The notes under the pieces: generated by a model | The model's database searches: none | What the model was told of the DNA's origin: nothing | Seen by the model: only the letters and a program-made list of their open reading frames with translations | From: Methylosinus sp. C49 | GTDB taxonomy: Bacteria > Pseudomonadota > Alphaproteobacteria > Rhizobiales > Beijerinckiaceae | NCBI RefSeq assembly: GCF_009936375.1 | Contig: NZ_AP022332.1 | Coordinates: 1,979,501 to 2,043,500, forward strand | Direction of reading: 5' to 3' | DNA: 64,000 nt | Shown: positions 8,719-16,050 of the stretch, piece after piece | Layout: each line of letters starts with the position of its first letter | Position numbering within the stretch: position 1 is the first letter of the stretch | Made by a program: the position numbers and the translations under genes

Positions 8719-8933
8719 GCGAGCAGATTGCCGCGCACGACGCGCGTCGCGAAATCGTCGCAGCGTCGCCGCAGGCATTCGTCGGGGCACTCGGTCGCGT
8801 AATGCTCGCCGAGCGCGGTTAGACAAAATCGCGCGAGCGCGTGCTCGTCCTCTCGCACGCCTGCGGGCGCGGCGCGCGCCACCGCATCGAGCAGCGCGTC
8901 GATTCTGCCGCGCTCGCTTTCAATATCGCACAT
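8703..8933 (-). CDS. small Cys-containing hypothetical protein (76 aa)
   Basis: A 76-aa acidic protein I do not recognise. A good ribosome-binding site (AAGGAGA) sits 7 nt before its ATG at 8933, which is why I accept it despite its size. It has five cysteines (2, 37, 49, 53, 58), three of them in the cluster ECPDECLRRRC, which could bind a metal. It is divergent from hmuQ across a 205-nt spacer, and its 3' end overlaps the end of the preceding convergent gene by 16 nt. A role with heme or iron is guilt by association only. Confidence 0.6.
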   Translation of the reverse strand: MCDIESERGRIDALLDAVARAAPAGVREDEHALARFCLTALGEHYATECPDECLRRRCDDFATRVVRGNLLAQENA

Positions 8934-9008
8934 GGCCTTCTCCTTTCGTGCTTGTCGCGCCGATGATGGCGGCGTTTCTGGCGATATCGTGGAGCTGCGG
9001 CTGGAAAG

Positions 9009-9039
9009 CTTGCAGAGTAGGATTTTGGAAATCTTGCAG
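9009..9039. promoter_or_regulatory. candidate operator between the 76-aa gene and hmuQ
   Basis: Two direct copies of CTTGCAG (9009-9015 and 9033-9039), 24 nt apart, flank a short dyad GATTT-TGG-AAATC (9021-9033). The element sits in the middle of the divergent spacer, where an iron-responsive regulator could control both genes. It does not match the Irr consensus well, so the regulator is unknown. Confidence 0.3.
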
Positions 9040-9138
9040 GCTCCTCGGCCGAGACGGGGCTTGATCGCGACGCGGCGCCGGGCGACGATGGCCTCCAATT
9101 CCGGCCGCCCGCGCGCGGCCGACGAAACGGAGCTCGGA

Positions 9139-9486
9139 ATGTTCATCGCGATGAATCGATTCAAGGTGGTCAAGGGGGAAGAAAAGGCGTTCGAGCAGAT
9201 CTGGGCGTCGCGCCGCACGCGCCTCGAGGAGATGGAGGGATTCATCTCCTTCCATCTGCTGCGCGGACCGGAGCGCGAGGATCACACGCTCTACGCCTCG
9301 CATACGATGTGGGAGACCAAGGCGAGCTTCCTCGCCTGGACGACGTCGCAGCAGTTCCGCGATTCGCACAAGGACGCCGGCAAGAACAAGCCGCTCTATG
9401 TCGGCCATCCCGAGTTCGAGGGTTTCGACGCCGTGCTCGCGCAGAGCAATGCGCGTGACGATGCGGCGGTCGAGGCGGCGCCATGA
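9139..9486 (+). CDS. hmuQ: HmuQ-like heme-degrading monooxygenase
   Basis: A 115-aa ABM-fold (IsdG-type) protein. The sequence FIAMNRFKVVKG, GFISFHLLRGPE, the heme-ligand-type ASHTMWE histidine region and PLYVGHPEFEGF closely resemble rhizobial HmuQ, which opens heme to biliverdin and releases iron. The start is the ATG at 9139, preceded by GGAG at 9129-9132; the longer in-frame extension to 8932 would be Arg-rich and unlike the family. The stop overlaps the DUF2325 gene by 4 nt (ATGA), so the two are coupled. No heme-uptake genes (hmuRSTUV) lie in this window, so the enzyme may serve internal heme turnover. Confidence 0.87.
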   Translation: MFIAMNRFKVVKGEEKAFEQIWASRRTRLEEMEGFISFHLLRGPEREDHTLYASHTMWETKASFLAWTTSQQFRDSHKDAGKNKPLYVGHPEFEGFDAVLAQSNARDDAAVEAAP

Positions 9487-10724
9487 GCGAACGGCGGCCT
9501 CTCGTTTCGTTGAGCGTGCTGAAATCGGCCATGGCGAGCGAGGGCTTCGAGCTCGCGCCCGCCGCGCGGCGGGAGGCGGGCGCACGCCGCCGCATATGGG
9601 AGATCATCGGCGCGTCGCATTGCTCGATCGTCGGCACATGCCTGACGATCGCGGAGTTGCGCAAGATCGCGCGGCGCACCGGCTTTCTCGGCGATGAAGC
9701 GCGCTACAATGATTATCAGGTGCATGGCCTCTTCGTCGAGAAGATGCATGACGAGAATGTCGTCTCGCGCGCCGTGCAGAAGCATCTCGACACGCGATAC
9801 GAAGGCGCGATCCGCAAGGCCAAGGCGCTCGACGGCGAGGAGACGCTGCTCGCCTATTGGGAGAGCGCGATCGACGCTGGCTTCGTGCCCGGCGCCTATT
9901 GGGCGCTGATCGGCCATCCGCGCCTCACGCCCGGCGTGGAGACGCGCATTTTCGGCGATATTCACATGATGTCGCATTTGAGCGGCGCCGCGCATCGCGG
10001 CGACGCTCGCGAGGTGGCCGAAGCGAGACGCGCGAAGGCCGAGATCGCGCGGCGTCTCGCCAGCGTCATCGCCGAGCGCAATGACGAGCTGACCGTGCTG
10101 CGCGATGAGATCACCCGGCTCGGCGCGCAGCTTCGCGAAGCGCGCACGCTCGCCGCCGAATGCGAGAGCCTGCGCCGCGAGGTCGACGCTCTGCGCGCGG
10201 CGGAGCGCGGCGACGAGACATTGCGCGAGCTCGGAGCGCTCCGTCTCTCGCATGCCGAATTGCGTGAGGATCATGCGCGGCTCGAGCGTCGCCTCGAGCG
10301 GATGAAGGCGAAGGAGACGCGCGCCCCGGCGTCGATCGTTTCCGAGATCGCCGTCGCGGCGACGCCCATGGCCGATGAGCCTTGCGAGAGCGAGACGGAT
10401 CTCTGCGGCCGCTGCCTGCTCTATGTCGGCGGCCGGCCGCGTACGGTCTGCAGGCTGCAGCGTCTCGTCGAGCGGCGCAATGGCTCGCTCATCCATCATG
10501 ACGGCGGCATGGAGGACAATCGCGCCATGCTGAGCGAGCTGGTGCGGCGCGCCGACGCCGTGTTCTTTCCCGTCGATTGCGTCAGCCATCGCGCTGTCGG
10601 CGCGGTCAAGAGCTTGTGCGAGAGCCATGGCATTCCCTATTGTCCATTGCGCAGCGCGAGCGCTTCGGCTTTCGAGAGAGCGATCGAGACGCTCGCCGCG
10701 CCGGCGGCGGAGGCGCGGCGATAG
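9483..10724 (+). CDS. DUF2325 domain protein
   Basis: A 413-aa protein in three parts: a folded N-terminal region (about 1-170) with conserved-looking Cys and His residues (ASHCSIVGTC, GDIHMMSHLSGAAHR), a charged coiled coil (about 175-280), and a C-terminal DUF2325 domain (about 308-405; CGRCLLYVGG, HHDGGMEDN, PVDCVSHRA). The biochemical role of DUF2325 is not known to me; its fold is expected to be Rossmann-like. Translational coupling to hmuQ and the Cys/His pattern suggest heme or metal handling, which is inference. The following phosphopantetheinyl transferase begins 9 nt after the stop. Confidence 0.82.
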   Translation: MSERRPLVSLSVLKSAMASEGFELAPAARREAGARRRIWEIIGASHCSIVGTCLTIAELRKIARRTGFLGDEARYNDYQVHGLFVEKMHDENVVSRAVQKHLDTRYEGAIRKAKALDGEETLLAYWESAIDAGFVPGAYWALIGHPRLTPGVETRIFGDIHMMSHLSGAAHRGDAREVAEARRAKAEIARRLASVIAERNDELTVLRDEITRLGAQLREARTLAAECESLRREVDALRAAERGDETLRELGALRLSHAELREDHARLERRLERMKAKETRAPASIVSEIAVAATPMADEPCESETDLCGRCLLYVGGRPRTVCRLQRLVERRNGSLIHHDGGMEDNRAMLSELVRRADAVFFPVDCVSHRAVGAVKSLCESHGIPYCPLRSASASAFERAIETLAAPAAEARR

Positions 10725-10733
10725 GGAGGGCGC

Positions 10734-11408
10734 GTGACGCATCCATCAGCGCATGCAGTGGCGCATTCTTGGGCTCCCGCGGTGAGCGAAGGGCGCATCG
10801 AGATCACGCGTCTCGATTTCGATCTCGCCGCGCCCTGGTCCGAGGCGGATTGGGACACGCTGAGCGCTGAGGAGCGCGAGCGGGCTCTGCGCTTCTTGCG
10901 ACATGAGGATCGGCTGCGCATGATCTCGACGCGCGCCGTATTGCGGCGTCTCATCGGCGAGAAGCTGGGCGTCGATCCGGCGGCGCTGCGCTTCGATTCC
11001 GGGGTTTACGGCAAGCTCGGGCTCGCCGGTACGGGCGTCTTCTTCAATGTCTCGCATTCCGGCGCATGCGCGCTCATCGCCGTCTCGCGTCATTGGGAGG
11101 TCGGCGTCGACATAGAGCGCGCCGATCGAATGGTGGATGTCGCCGGTCTCTCCTCCATCGCCTTGACGCGAGAGGAGCGCGAAGGGATCGACGCCGCCGG
11201 TTTTTTCGAGCGTTGGGTGGCCAAGGAGGCGGCGCTGAAAGCGCTCGGCCTCGGCATACCGGAGAAGCTGCAGGCTTTCTCTGTGTGGCCGGGGCAGGGC
11301 GATCTCTACGAGCTGCGCCACGCCGAGGCGGATTGGGGCGATCTTCGCGTGGCGCGTATCACGGCGCCGCCGGGCTATGCGGCGGCGCTCGCGTGGAAGA
11401 CGCCCTAA
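10734..11408 (+). CDS. 4'-phosphopantetheinyl transferase (Sfp family)
   Basis: A 224-aa two-lobed transferase that moves phosphopantetheine from CoA to carrier-protein serines. It shows the FNVSHSG segment, the Mg-binding VGVDIERAD and the WVAKEAALKALG motif, all Sfp-type hallmarks. A GTG start at 10734 is preceded by GGGAGG, a strong ribosome-binding site. It follows the DUF2325 gene by 9 nt and so is probably the last gene of the hmuQ operon. No polyketide or peptide synthetase lies nearby, so its target carrier protein is elsewhere. The last 4 nt overlap the convergent DUF255 gene. Confidence 0.9.
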   Translation: MTHPSAHAVAHSWAPAVSEGRIEITRLDFDLAAPWSEADWDTLSAEERERALRFLRHEDRLRMISTRAVLRRLIGEKLGVDPAALRFDSGVYGKLGLAGTGVFFNVSHSGACALIAVSRHWEVGVDIERADRMVDVAGLSSIALTREEREGIDAAGFFERWVAKEAALKALGLGIPEKLQAFSVWPGQGDLYELRHAEADWGDLRVARITAPPGYAAALAWKTP

Positions 11409-13426
11409 CGAAGCGCTTTCTCGAGCTCCGTCGCCTCGACGATCGGCAATGAGCAGGTTGCGCCGTGGCAGACATAGGCGGCCGCGCTTCCGTTGATCAT
11501 TGTCTTGCCGGCGGCGGGATGCGCCGGCGGCAGCTCGGCGCCTGGCGCGACAATGGCGAGCGTGCGGCCGGGCAGGCTCACGCCATGAACCACGCGCAGC
11601 AGCGCGGCCGTGTCAGGCGCCTCGCGCGCGCCGATGATGACGATCTGCAATCCGTCGCGCGAAGTCTCGGCGCCGTTCAGCAGGGTCGAATAGCCGAGCA
11701 TGCCGCGCCGCACGGCGCTGGCGAAAGCTGCGAGCGTGGAGTCGGCGCGGGCGCGATAGCGGTCGTCGCCGGTGAGGTGATAGAGCTGCGCCAGAACATG
11801 CGTCATCGTCCCATTGCCGGACGGCAAAGGCGCATCCTCGGCGATTTTCGAGCGGCGGATCAGCGCTTCGGCATCATCGGCGGTGAAGAAATAGCCGCCG
11901 GCGCCAGCGTCGCGATAATGCGCCTCGACGATCTCGATCCAATCGCGTCCGCGCTCGAGAAAGCGCGCTTCGCCGGTCGCCTCATGGAGCGCCAGAGCGG
12001 CGCGCGTGAGATCGGCGTAATCATCCAGCACGGCCATATGCTTCGCGCGGCCGGCGCCATAGGAATGCAGCAGCCTTCCGTCGGTAGTCGTCATTTTCGC
12101 GGCGATGAAATCAAAGGCCGCCGTCGCCGCTGCGAGCCAGTCGCGCCGCTCGAAGACCTGCGCGGCGGTCGCTATAGCGGCGATCATCAGCCCGTTCCAA
12201 TCAGCGAGCGCCTTGTCGTCGCGGCCTGGCCGCACGCGCGCCGCGCGCGCCGCCAAAAGCTTCGCGCGATCCAGAGCGAGCGCGGCTTCTTCTTCCGCGG
12301 ACAGCAGCTCCATCGAATGCAGGCGATTGGGAATGGATTTGCCTTCCCAATTGCCGCCGTCCTCTATGTCGTAGACGGCGCGGAACGCAGCCGAGCGCGC
12401 GCCGAGAATGGCGTCGATCTCGGCCGCGGTCCAGACATAGAATTTGCCTTCCTCATGCTCACTGTCGGCGTCGAGGCTGCTGGCGAAGACGCCTTCCGCG
12501 AGGCGCATCTCGCGCAGCGCCCAGTCGATCGTCTCCTCTATGCGTGCGGCGTAGAGCGGCTTCTTCTCGTCTTGCCAGACGAGCGTCAGCAGATCGACGA
12601 GCTGGGCGTTGTCATAGAGCATTTTCTCGAAATGCGGGACCAGCCAGCGCTCATCGGTCGAATAGCGCGCGAAGCCGCCGGCGAGATGATCGTAAATGCC
12701 GCCCTGGCAAATATGATCGAGCGTCGTCAGCACGGCCTCGCGATAAGAGGCGCGTCCCGTACGCTTCCATGCGCGCCAGAGAAATTCGAGGCTCGCCGCC
12801 TGCGGGAATTTCGGCGCGCCGCCGACGCCGCCATTGACGCGATCGATATAGCCGTCGAGCTTTTCGGCGATCGTCTCGTCGAGACCGGGCGAGATCGGAT
12901 CCGCCGGCGCGGTCTCGGCGAGACGATTCAGCCCGTCGCCGATCGCCGTCACATTGCGCGTCACAACTTCCGGCTTCTCGCGCCAGAGCTCGGAGATCGC
13001 TTTCAGAATATCGGCGAAGCCGGGCATTCCATAGCGCGGCTCCGGCGGGAAATAGGTGCCGCCCCAAAAGGGCTCGCCGTCGGGCGTCAGAAACATGGTC
13101 AAAGGCCAGCCGCCGCGCCGTCCAGTGAGCTGCAGCGCCTGCTGATAGAGATGGTCTATGTCCGGCCGCTCCTCGCGATCGACCTTCACATTGACGAAAT
13201 TCTCGTTCATCAGCGCGGCGATCGCCTCGCTCTCGAAGCTCTCGGCCGCCATCACATGGCACCAATGGCAGGCGGCGTAGCCGCTGGAGAGCAGGATGGG
13301 CTTGCCGCGCTCCTTGGCGAGCGCCAGCGTCTCCGCCGACCACGCGCGCCAATGGACGGGATTGTCCTTGTGCTGGAGGAGATAGGGGCTCGTCTCCTCG
13401 CCGAGGCGGTTGCGGTCTTGCGTCAC
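11405..13426 (-). CDS. thioredoxin-domain DUF255 protein (YyaL/SPATA20 family)
   Basis: A 673-aa protein of the widespread DUF255 family. It has an N-terminal thioredoxin-like domain with a CHWC active-site motif (AACHWCHVM, about residues 50-58) and the typical opening SPYLLQHKDNPVHW. The long C-terminal part resembles the (alpha/alpha)6 barrel of N-acylglucosamine epimerases and glycoside hydrolases (FEKMLYDNAQL, DADSEHEEGKFYVW, DWNGLMIAA). Length fits the family. The true substrate is unknown; a sugar- or redox-linked role is usually assumed. It is transcribed alone from the divergent spacer 13427-13561. Confidence 0.9.
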   Translation of the reverse strand: MTQDRNRLGEETSPYLLQHKDNPVHWRAWSAETLALAKERGKPILLSSGYAACHWCHVMAAESFESEAIAALMNENFVNVKVDREERPDIDHLYQQALQLTGRRGGWPLTMFLTPDGEPFWGGTYFPPEPRYGMPGFADILKAISELWREKPEVVTRNVTAIGDGLNRLAETAPADPISPGLDETIAEKLDGYIDRVNGGVGGAPKFPQAASLEFLWRAWKRTGRASYREAVLTTLDHICQGGIYDHLAGGFARYSTDERWLVPHFEKMLYDNAQLVDLLTLVWQDEKKPLYAARIEETIDWALREMRLAEGVFASSLDADSEHEEGKFYVWTAAEIDAILGARSAAFRAVYDIEDGGNWEGKSIPNRLHSMELLSAEEEAALALDRAKLLAARAARVRPGRDDKALADWNGLMIAAIATAAQVFERRDWLAAATAAFDFIAAKMTTTDGRLLHSYGAGRAKHMAVLDDYADLTRAALALHEATGEARFLERGRDWIEIVEAHYRDAGAGGYFFTADDAEALIRRSKIAEDAPLPSGNGTMTHVLAQLYHLTGDDRYRARADSTLAAFASAVRRGMLGYSTLLNGAETSRDGLQIVIIGAREAPDTAALLRVVHGVSLPGRTLAIVAPGAELPPAHPAAGKTMINGSAAAYVCHGATCSLPIVEATELEKALR

Positions 13427-13486
13427 TGCGGTCTCTCCATCGGAGGCGTGCCGCTATTGCACGCGAGGCGCCAGCCCGGAAAGGGC

Positions 13487-13529
13487 GCAAAAGCGACAAA
13501 ATCCCGGCACGCCCTTTGCGTCGCTTTGC
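13487..13529. promoter_or_regulatory. imperfect inverted repeat in a divergent promoter region
   Basis: GCAAAAGCGAC (13487-13497) and GTCGCTTTGC (13520-13529) form an inverted repeat with one missing base. A second pair, AAGGGCG and CGCCCTT, interleaves with it. The element lies between the divergent DUF255 and amine oxidase genes and could be an operator for either, or simply chance in GC-rich DNA. Confidence 0.3.
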
Positions 13530-13561
13530 AGCAAAAGGCCAGACGGCTCAGGAGCTGAACG

Positions 13562-15169
13562 ATGCTGGACGTTGTGATTGTCGGGGGCGGGGCCTGCGGC
13601 TTGGCGCTGGCGCGCGGCCTTGCCGGGGCAGGGGTGAGCTTTGCGCTCTATGAAGCGCGTCCGCGGCTCGGCGGGCGCGTATTGTCGGTCGAGGACAAAG
13701 CCTCGGGAATGCGTGTCGATATGGGTCCGACCTGGTTCTGGCCGGACACGCAGCCGACCATCACCGCTCTGGTGAAGGAGCTCGGCCTCACGGATTTTCC
13801 GCAATATGATCCGGGCACGGCGCTGCTGCTCGCCTTCGGCGACAAAAAGCCCGAGACGCGCATGACGCCCAATCTCCATTCTGGCGCGCGTCGGCTGGAG
13901 GGCGGCATGGCCTCGCTGATCGAGGCGCTGACCGCTGCGGTTCCGGCGGAGGCGATCCATCTTTCTTCCGTGCTGCGCGCGATCGCCGATCGCGGCGATC
14001 ATGTGGAGCTGACCTTCGAGTCGGACGGCAAGACCGAGACCGTGACCGCCAAGCGCGCCGTGCTGGCGCTGCCGCCGCGCCTTTTGGCCGAGCATCTCGC
14101 CTTCCAGCCGGAGCTCGATGCGCTGAGCCGCAACGCCATGCGCAGCGCGCCGACCTGGATGGCGGCGCAGGCCAAGGCCCTGGTCGGCTTCTCCGGCGCG
14201 CCGGCCTGGCGCGCGGACGGGCATTCCGGCAACGCCTTCGCCACCCATGAGCAGGCCGTTCTCGGCGAGATTTTCGACGCCTGCGACGCGTGCGGCGAGC
14301 GCGCGGCGATCGGCGGCTTCTTCGCGCTCTCCGCGGAGCTGCGGGAAGCGTTCAGCGGCGGCATGTCCATGCTGATCGAAAGTCAATTCGTCCAATTGTT
14401 CGGCAGGTCGGTCGAGGATGGCGAGCAGCATGTGCAGGATTGGACGCATGAGCCCTTCACCTGCGCGACGATCGATCTCACCCCGCCGTCCGAGCATCCC
14501 GATTATGGCGATCCGCTGCTGCGGCAGGCCTTTTGGGATGGCAAGCTCTATCTCGGCGGCACGGAGACTGCGCGTGAGGGCGGCGGCTATCTTGAGGGCG
14601 CGCTGGTCGCGGCCGAGCGCATAAGGCTGCGCCTTCTCGATCAGAAGGAGACGTCGACGATGATTTCCGGCGAAGGCGCCTCGGGCGAGGCGCTCAACGA
14701 AGCCAGCATGGCGCGCTTCCGCGAATGGGTGAACGCCAAGCGCGCGCCCACTTTCGCCAGCTATCGCCAGCGGCTGAATTTCGGCCTCTCCAACGGCCAG
14801 AAGGAGCAGATCACGCAGCGCGCCATGCTCGGCGCGATGGAGGCGGTGCTGAAGGAGGCGATCGCCGTGCTCGAGGGCCTGCCCTTCGACCATTCCGTCG
14901 TCGCCGTTGACAAGGGCCGTTCCGATCTGACTCCGCTGGCGCAAAAGGCCTTCGACGGCTTCATCCAGGAGCTGCTCGACGGCGTCATCGACTTTAATCG
15001 CACCTCTTGCGCGCTCTCCAATTTCCCGGAGGAGCACAAGCCGTCCAAGGATTATCTCCAGGTCACGCTGCTCGACATTGCGGCGGCGTGGAAGGAGTTC
15101 TCGCTGGACGCCAATCAGGTGCTGCTCGACAAGCGCGTCGTCGATCAGCAGGCGACGCGCAGCCTCTGA
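13562..15169 (+). CDS. FAD-dependent amine oxidase with C-terminal extension
   Basis: A 535-aa protein. Residues 1 to about 360 form a flavin monoamine oxidase-like unit: the dinucleotide-binding VVIVGGGACGLALARG, an acidic residue and Arg-rich ARPRLGGRV, the MGPTWFWP segment, and a C-terminal FAD-contact region (LYLGGTETAREGGGYLEGAL). About 170 further residues follow from MISGEGASGEALNEAS, rich in helix-forming residues, which I do not recognise and which normal amine oxidases lack. No stop or frameshift separates the two parts. GGAG lies 7-10 nt before the ATG. The substrate is unknown. There is no signal peptide, so it is cytosolic. Confidence 0.82.
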   Translation: MLDVVIVGGGACGLALARGLAGAGVSFALYEARPRLGGRVLSVEDKASGMRVDMGPTWFWPDTQPTITALVKELGLTDFPQYDPGTALLLAFGDKKPETRMTPNLHSGARRLEGGMASLIEALTAAVPAEAIHLSSVLRAIADRGDHVELTFESDGKTETVTAKRAVLALPPRLLAEHLAFQPELDALSRNAMRSAPTWMAAQAKALVGFSGAPAWRADGHSGNAFATHEQAVLGEIFDACDACGERAAIGGFFALSAELREAFSGGMSMLIESQFVQLFGRSVEDGEQHVQDWTHEPFTCATIDLTPPSEHPDYGDPLLRQAFWDGKLYLGGTETAREGGGYLEGALVAAERIRLRLLDQKETSTMISGEGASGEALNEASMARFREWVNAKRAPTFASYRQRLNFGLSNGQKEQITQRAMLGAMEAVLKEAIAVLEGLPFDHSVVAVDKGRSDLTPLAQKAFDGFIQELLDGVIDFNRTSCALSNFPEEHKPSKDYLQVTLLDIAAAWKEFSLDANQVLLDKRVVDQQATRSL

Positions 15170-15441
15170 TAGCCCAGAAAAGCGCCCCAATTGTCGTAGA
15201 CGCCCGCATTCACGAGACAGCCGTTGCGGGCGTAGACGTAAGGATAGGGCGCCGGATAGCGGTAATAGTAGGAATAGGGCGTGGCGGTGAGGACGCCCGG
15301 CGTCAGCGCCGGAACCGCGCCCGGCACAGGCGCGGGGAGCTCGGGAACGAAAAAACCATCGGCCTGCGCGAAAGCAAAGGCCGATGGCGCGATGAGAAGC
15401 GCGGCGATGAGGCCGCGCGCCGTGAAGCGTCGAAGAGTCAC
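15145..15441 (-). CDS. small secreted hypothetical protein
   Basis: About 98 aa, with a signal peptide (FTARGLIAALLIAPSAFAFA) followed by a Pro- and Tyr-rich mature region (PYSYYYRYPAPYPYVYA) and two cysteines that could form a disulfide. The GTG at 15441 is chosen because GGAG precedes it by 8 nt; an ATG eight codons upstream (15465) is the alternative. The 3' end overlaps the convergent amine oxidase gene by 25 nt. The Tyr/Pro composition is common in small periplasmic or surface proteins of Rhizobiales. I cannot assign a function. Confidence 0.6.
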   Translation of the reverse strand: MTLRRFTARGLIAALLIAPSAFAFAQADGFFVPELPAPVPGAVPALTPGVLTATPYSYYYRYPAPYPYVYARNGCLVNAGVYDNWGAFLGYQRLRVAC

Positions 15442-15579
15442 GTGAAAATCTCCATTCGAAAACACGAGTCGAGAAAAAGCGCCGAGCGAATCGACGATCT
15501 GAAATTTCTAACGCATAGCGGCGAAGCCTGTCGATCCTCGAGCTAGCCGCAGGACGGCGCGCCTCGGCGGCGATGGGCC

Positions 15580-15984
15580 TCAGCCGCGCGGGCGCGGCTG
15601 CTGCTCGCTCTGCCATTGCTGCGACTGCTCGTCCCAATAGGGGCGCGCGTGATAATGTTCGTGAACGCGCTTCTCCCAGTCGCGATCGGTCCAGCTGTCG
15701 TCGCTGAATTCCGGCGCATTCTGCAGCTGCTGCTCGATGATGTCGGCGATATAGCCCTCGCGCTCATTGTCATAGGAGAGCGAGTTCCACGGCAGCGGAT
15801 AATGGCTGTGGCCGAGGCCGAGAAAGCCGCCGAAGCTCATCACCGCGTAGCGCACGCGGCCCGAGACCTTGTCGATCATCAGATGATCGATTTCTCCGAG
15901 CTGATTGCCGAGCCGATCGAAGACGGTCGTGCCTTCGACATCTTCGCTGGAGACGAGATTGAGGTCGGGATTGGCGCTCGCCAT
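15580..15984 (-). CDS. PRC-barrel domain protein
   Basis: A 134-aa soluble protein whose N-terminal part is a PRC barrel (VEGTTVFDRLGNQLGEIDHL, then VRYAVMSFGGFLGLG and HYPLPWNSL), followed by an acidic, Trp- and Gln-rich tail (DDSWTDRDWEKRVHEHY). PRC-barrel proteins of this short type are common in Rhizobiales and often stress-induced, but their ligand is not known. It lies 66 nt downstream of the start-side end of nothing else on this strand apart from the glucosidase 1.5 kb region, so it is probably expressed from its own promoter in 15985-16050. Confidence 0.82.
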   Translation of the reverse strand: MASANPDLNLVSSEDVEGTTVFDRLGNQLGEIDHLMIDKVSGRVRYAVMSFGGFLGLGHSHYPLPWNSLSYDNEREGYIADIIEQQLQNAPEFSDDSWTDRDWEKRVHEHYHARPYWDEQSQQWQSEQQPRPRG

Positions 15985-16050
15985 CGGCAGTTCCTCCTGT
16001 GGCCGCGATCGTCCCGAAGCAACGCGGCGGCTCTGGAAAGGTTCCGCGCC

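Noticed and set aside
8932-9138. 69-codon N-terminal extension of hmuQ
   Set aside because: HmuQ proteins start at MFIAMNRF; the extension is Arg-rich and crosses the divergent promoter region.
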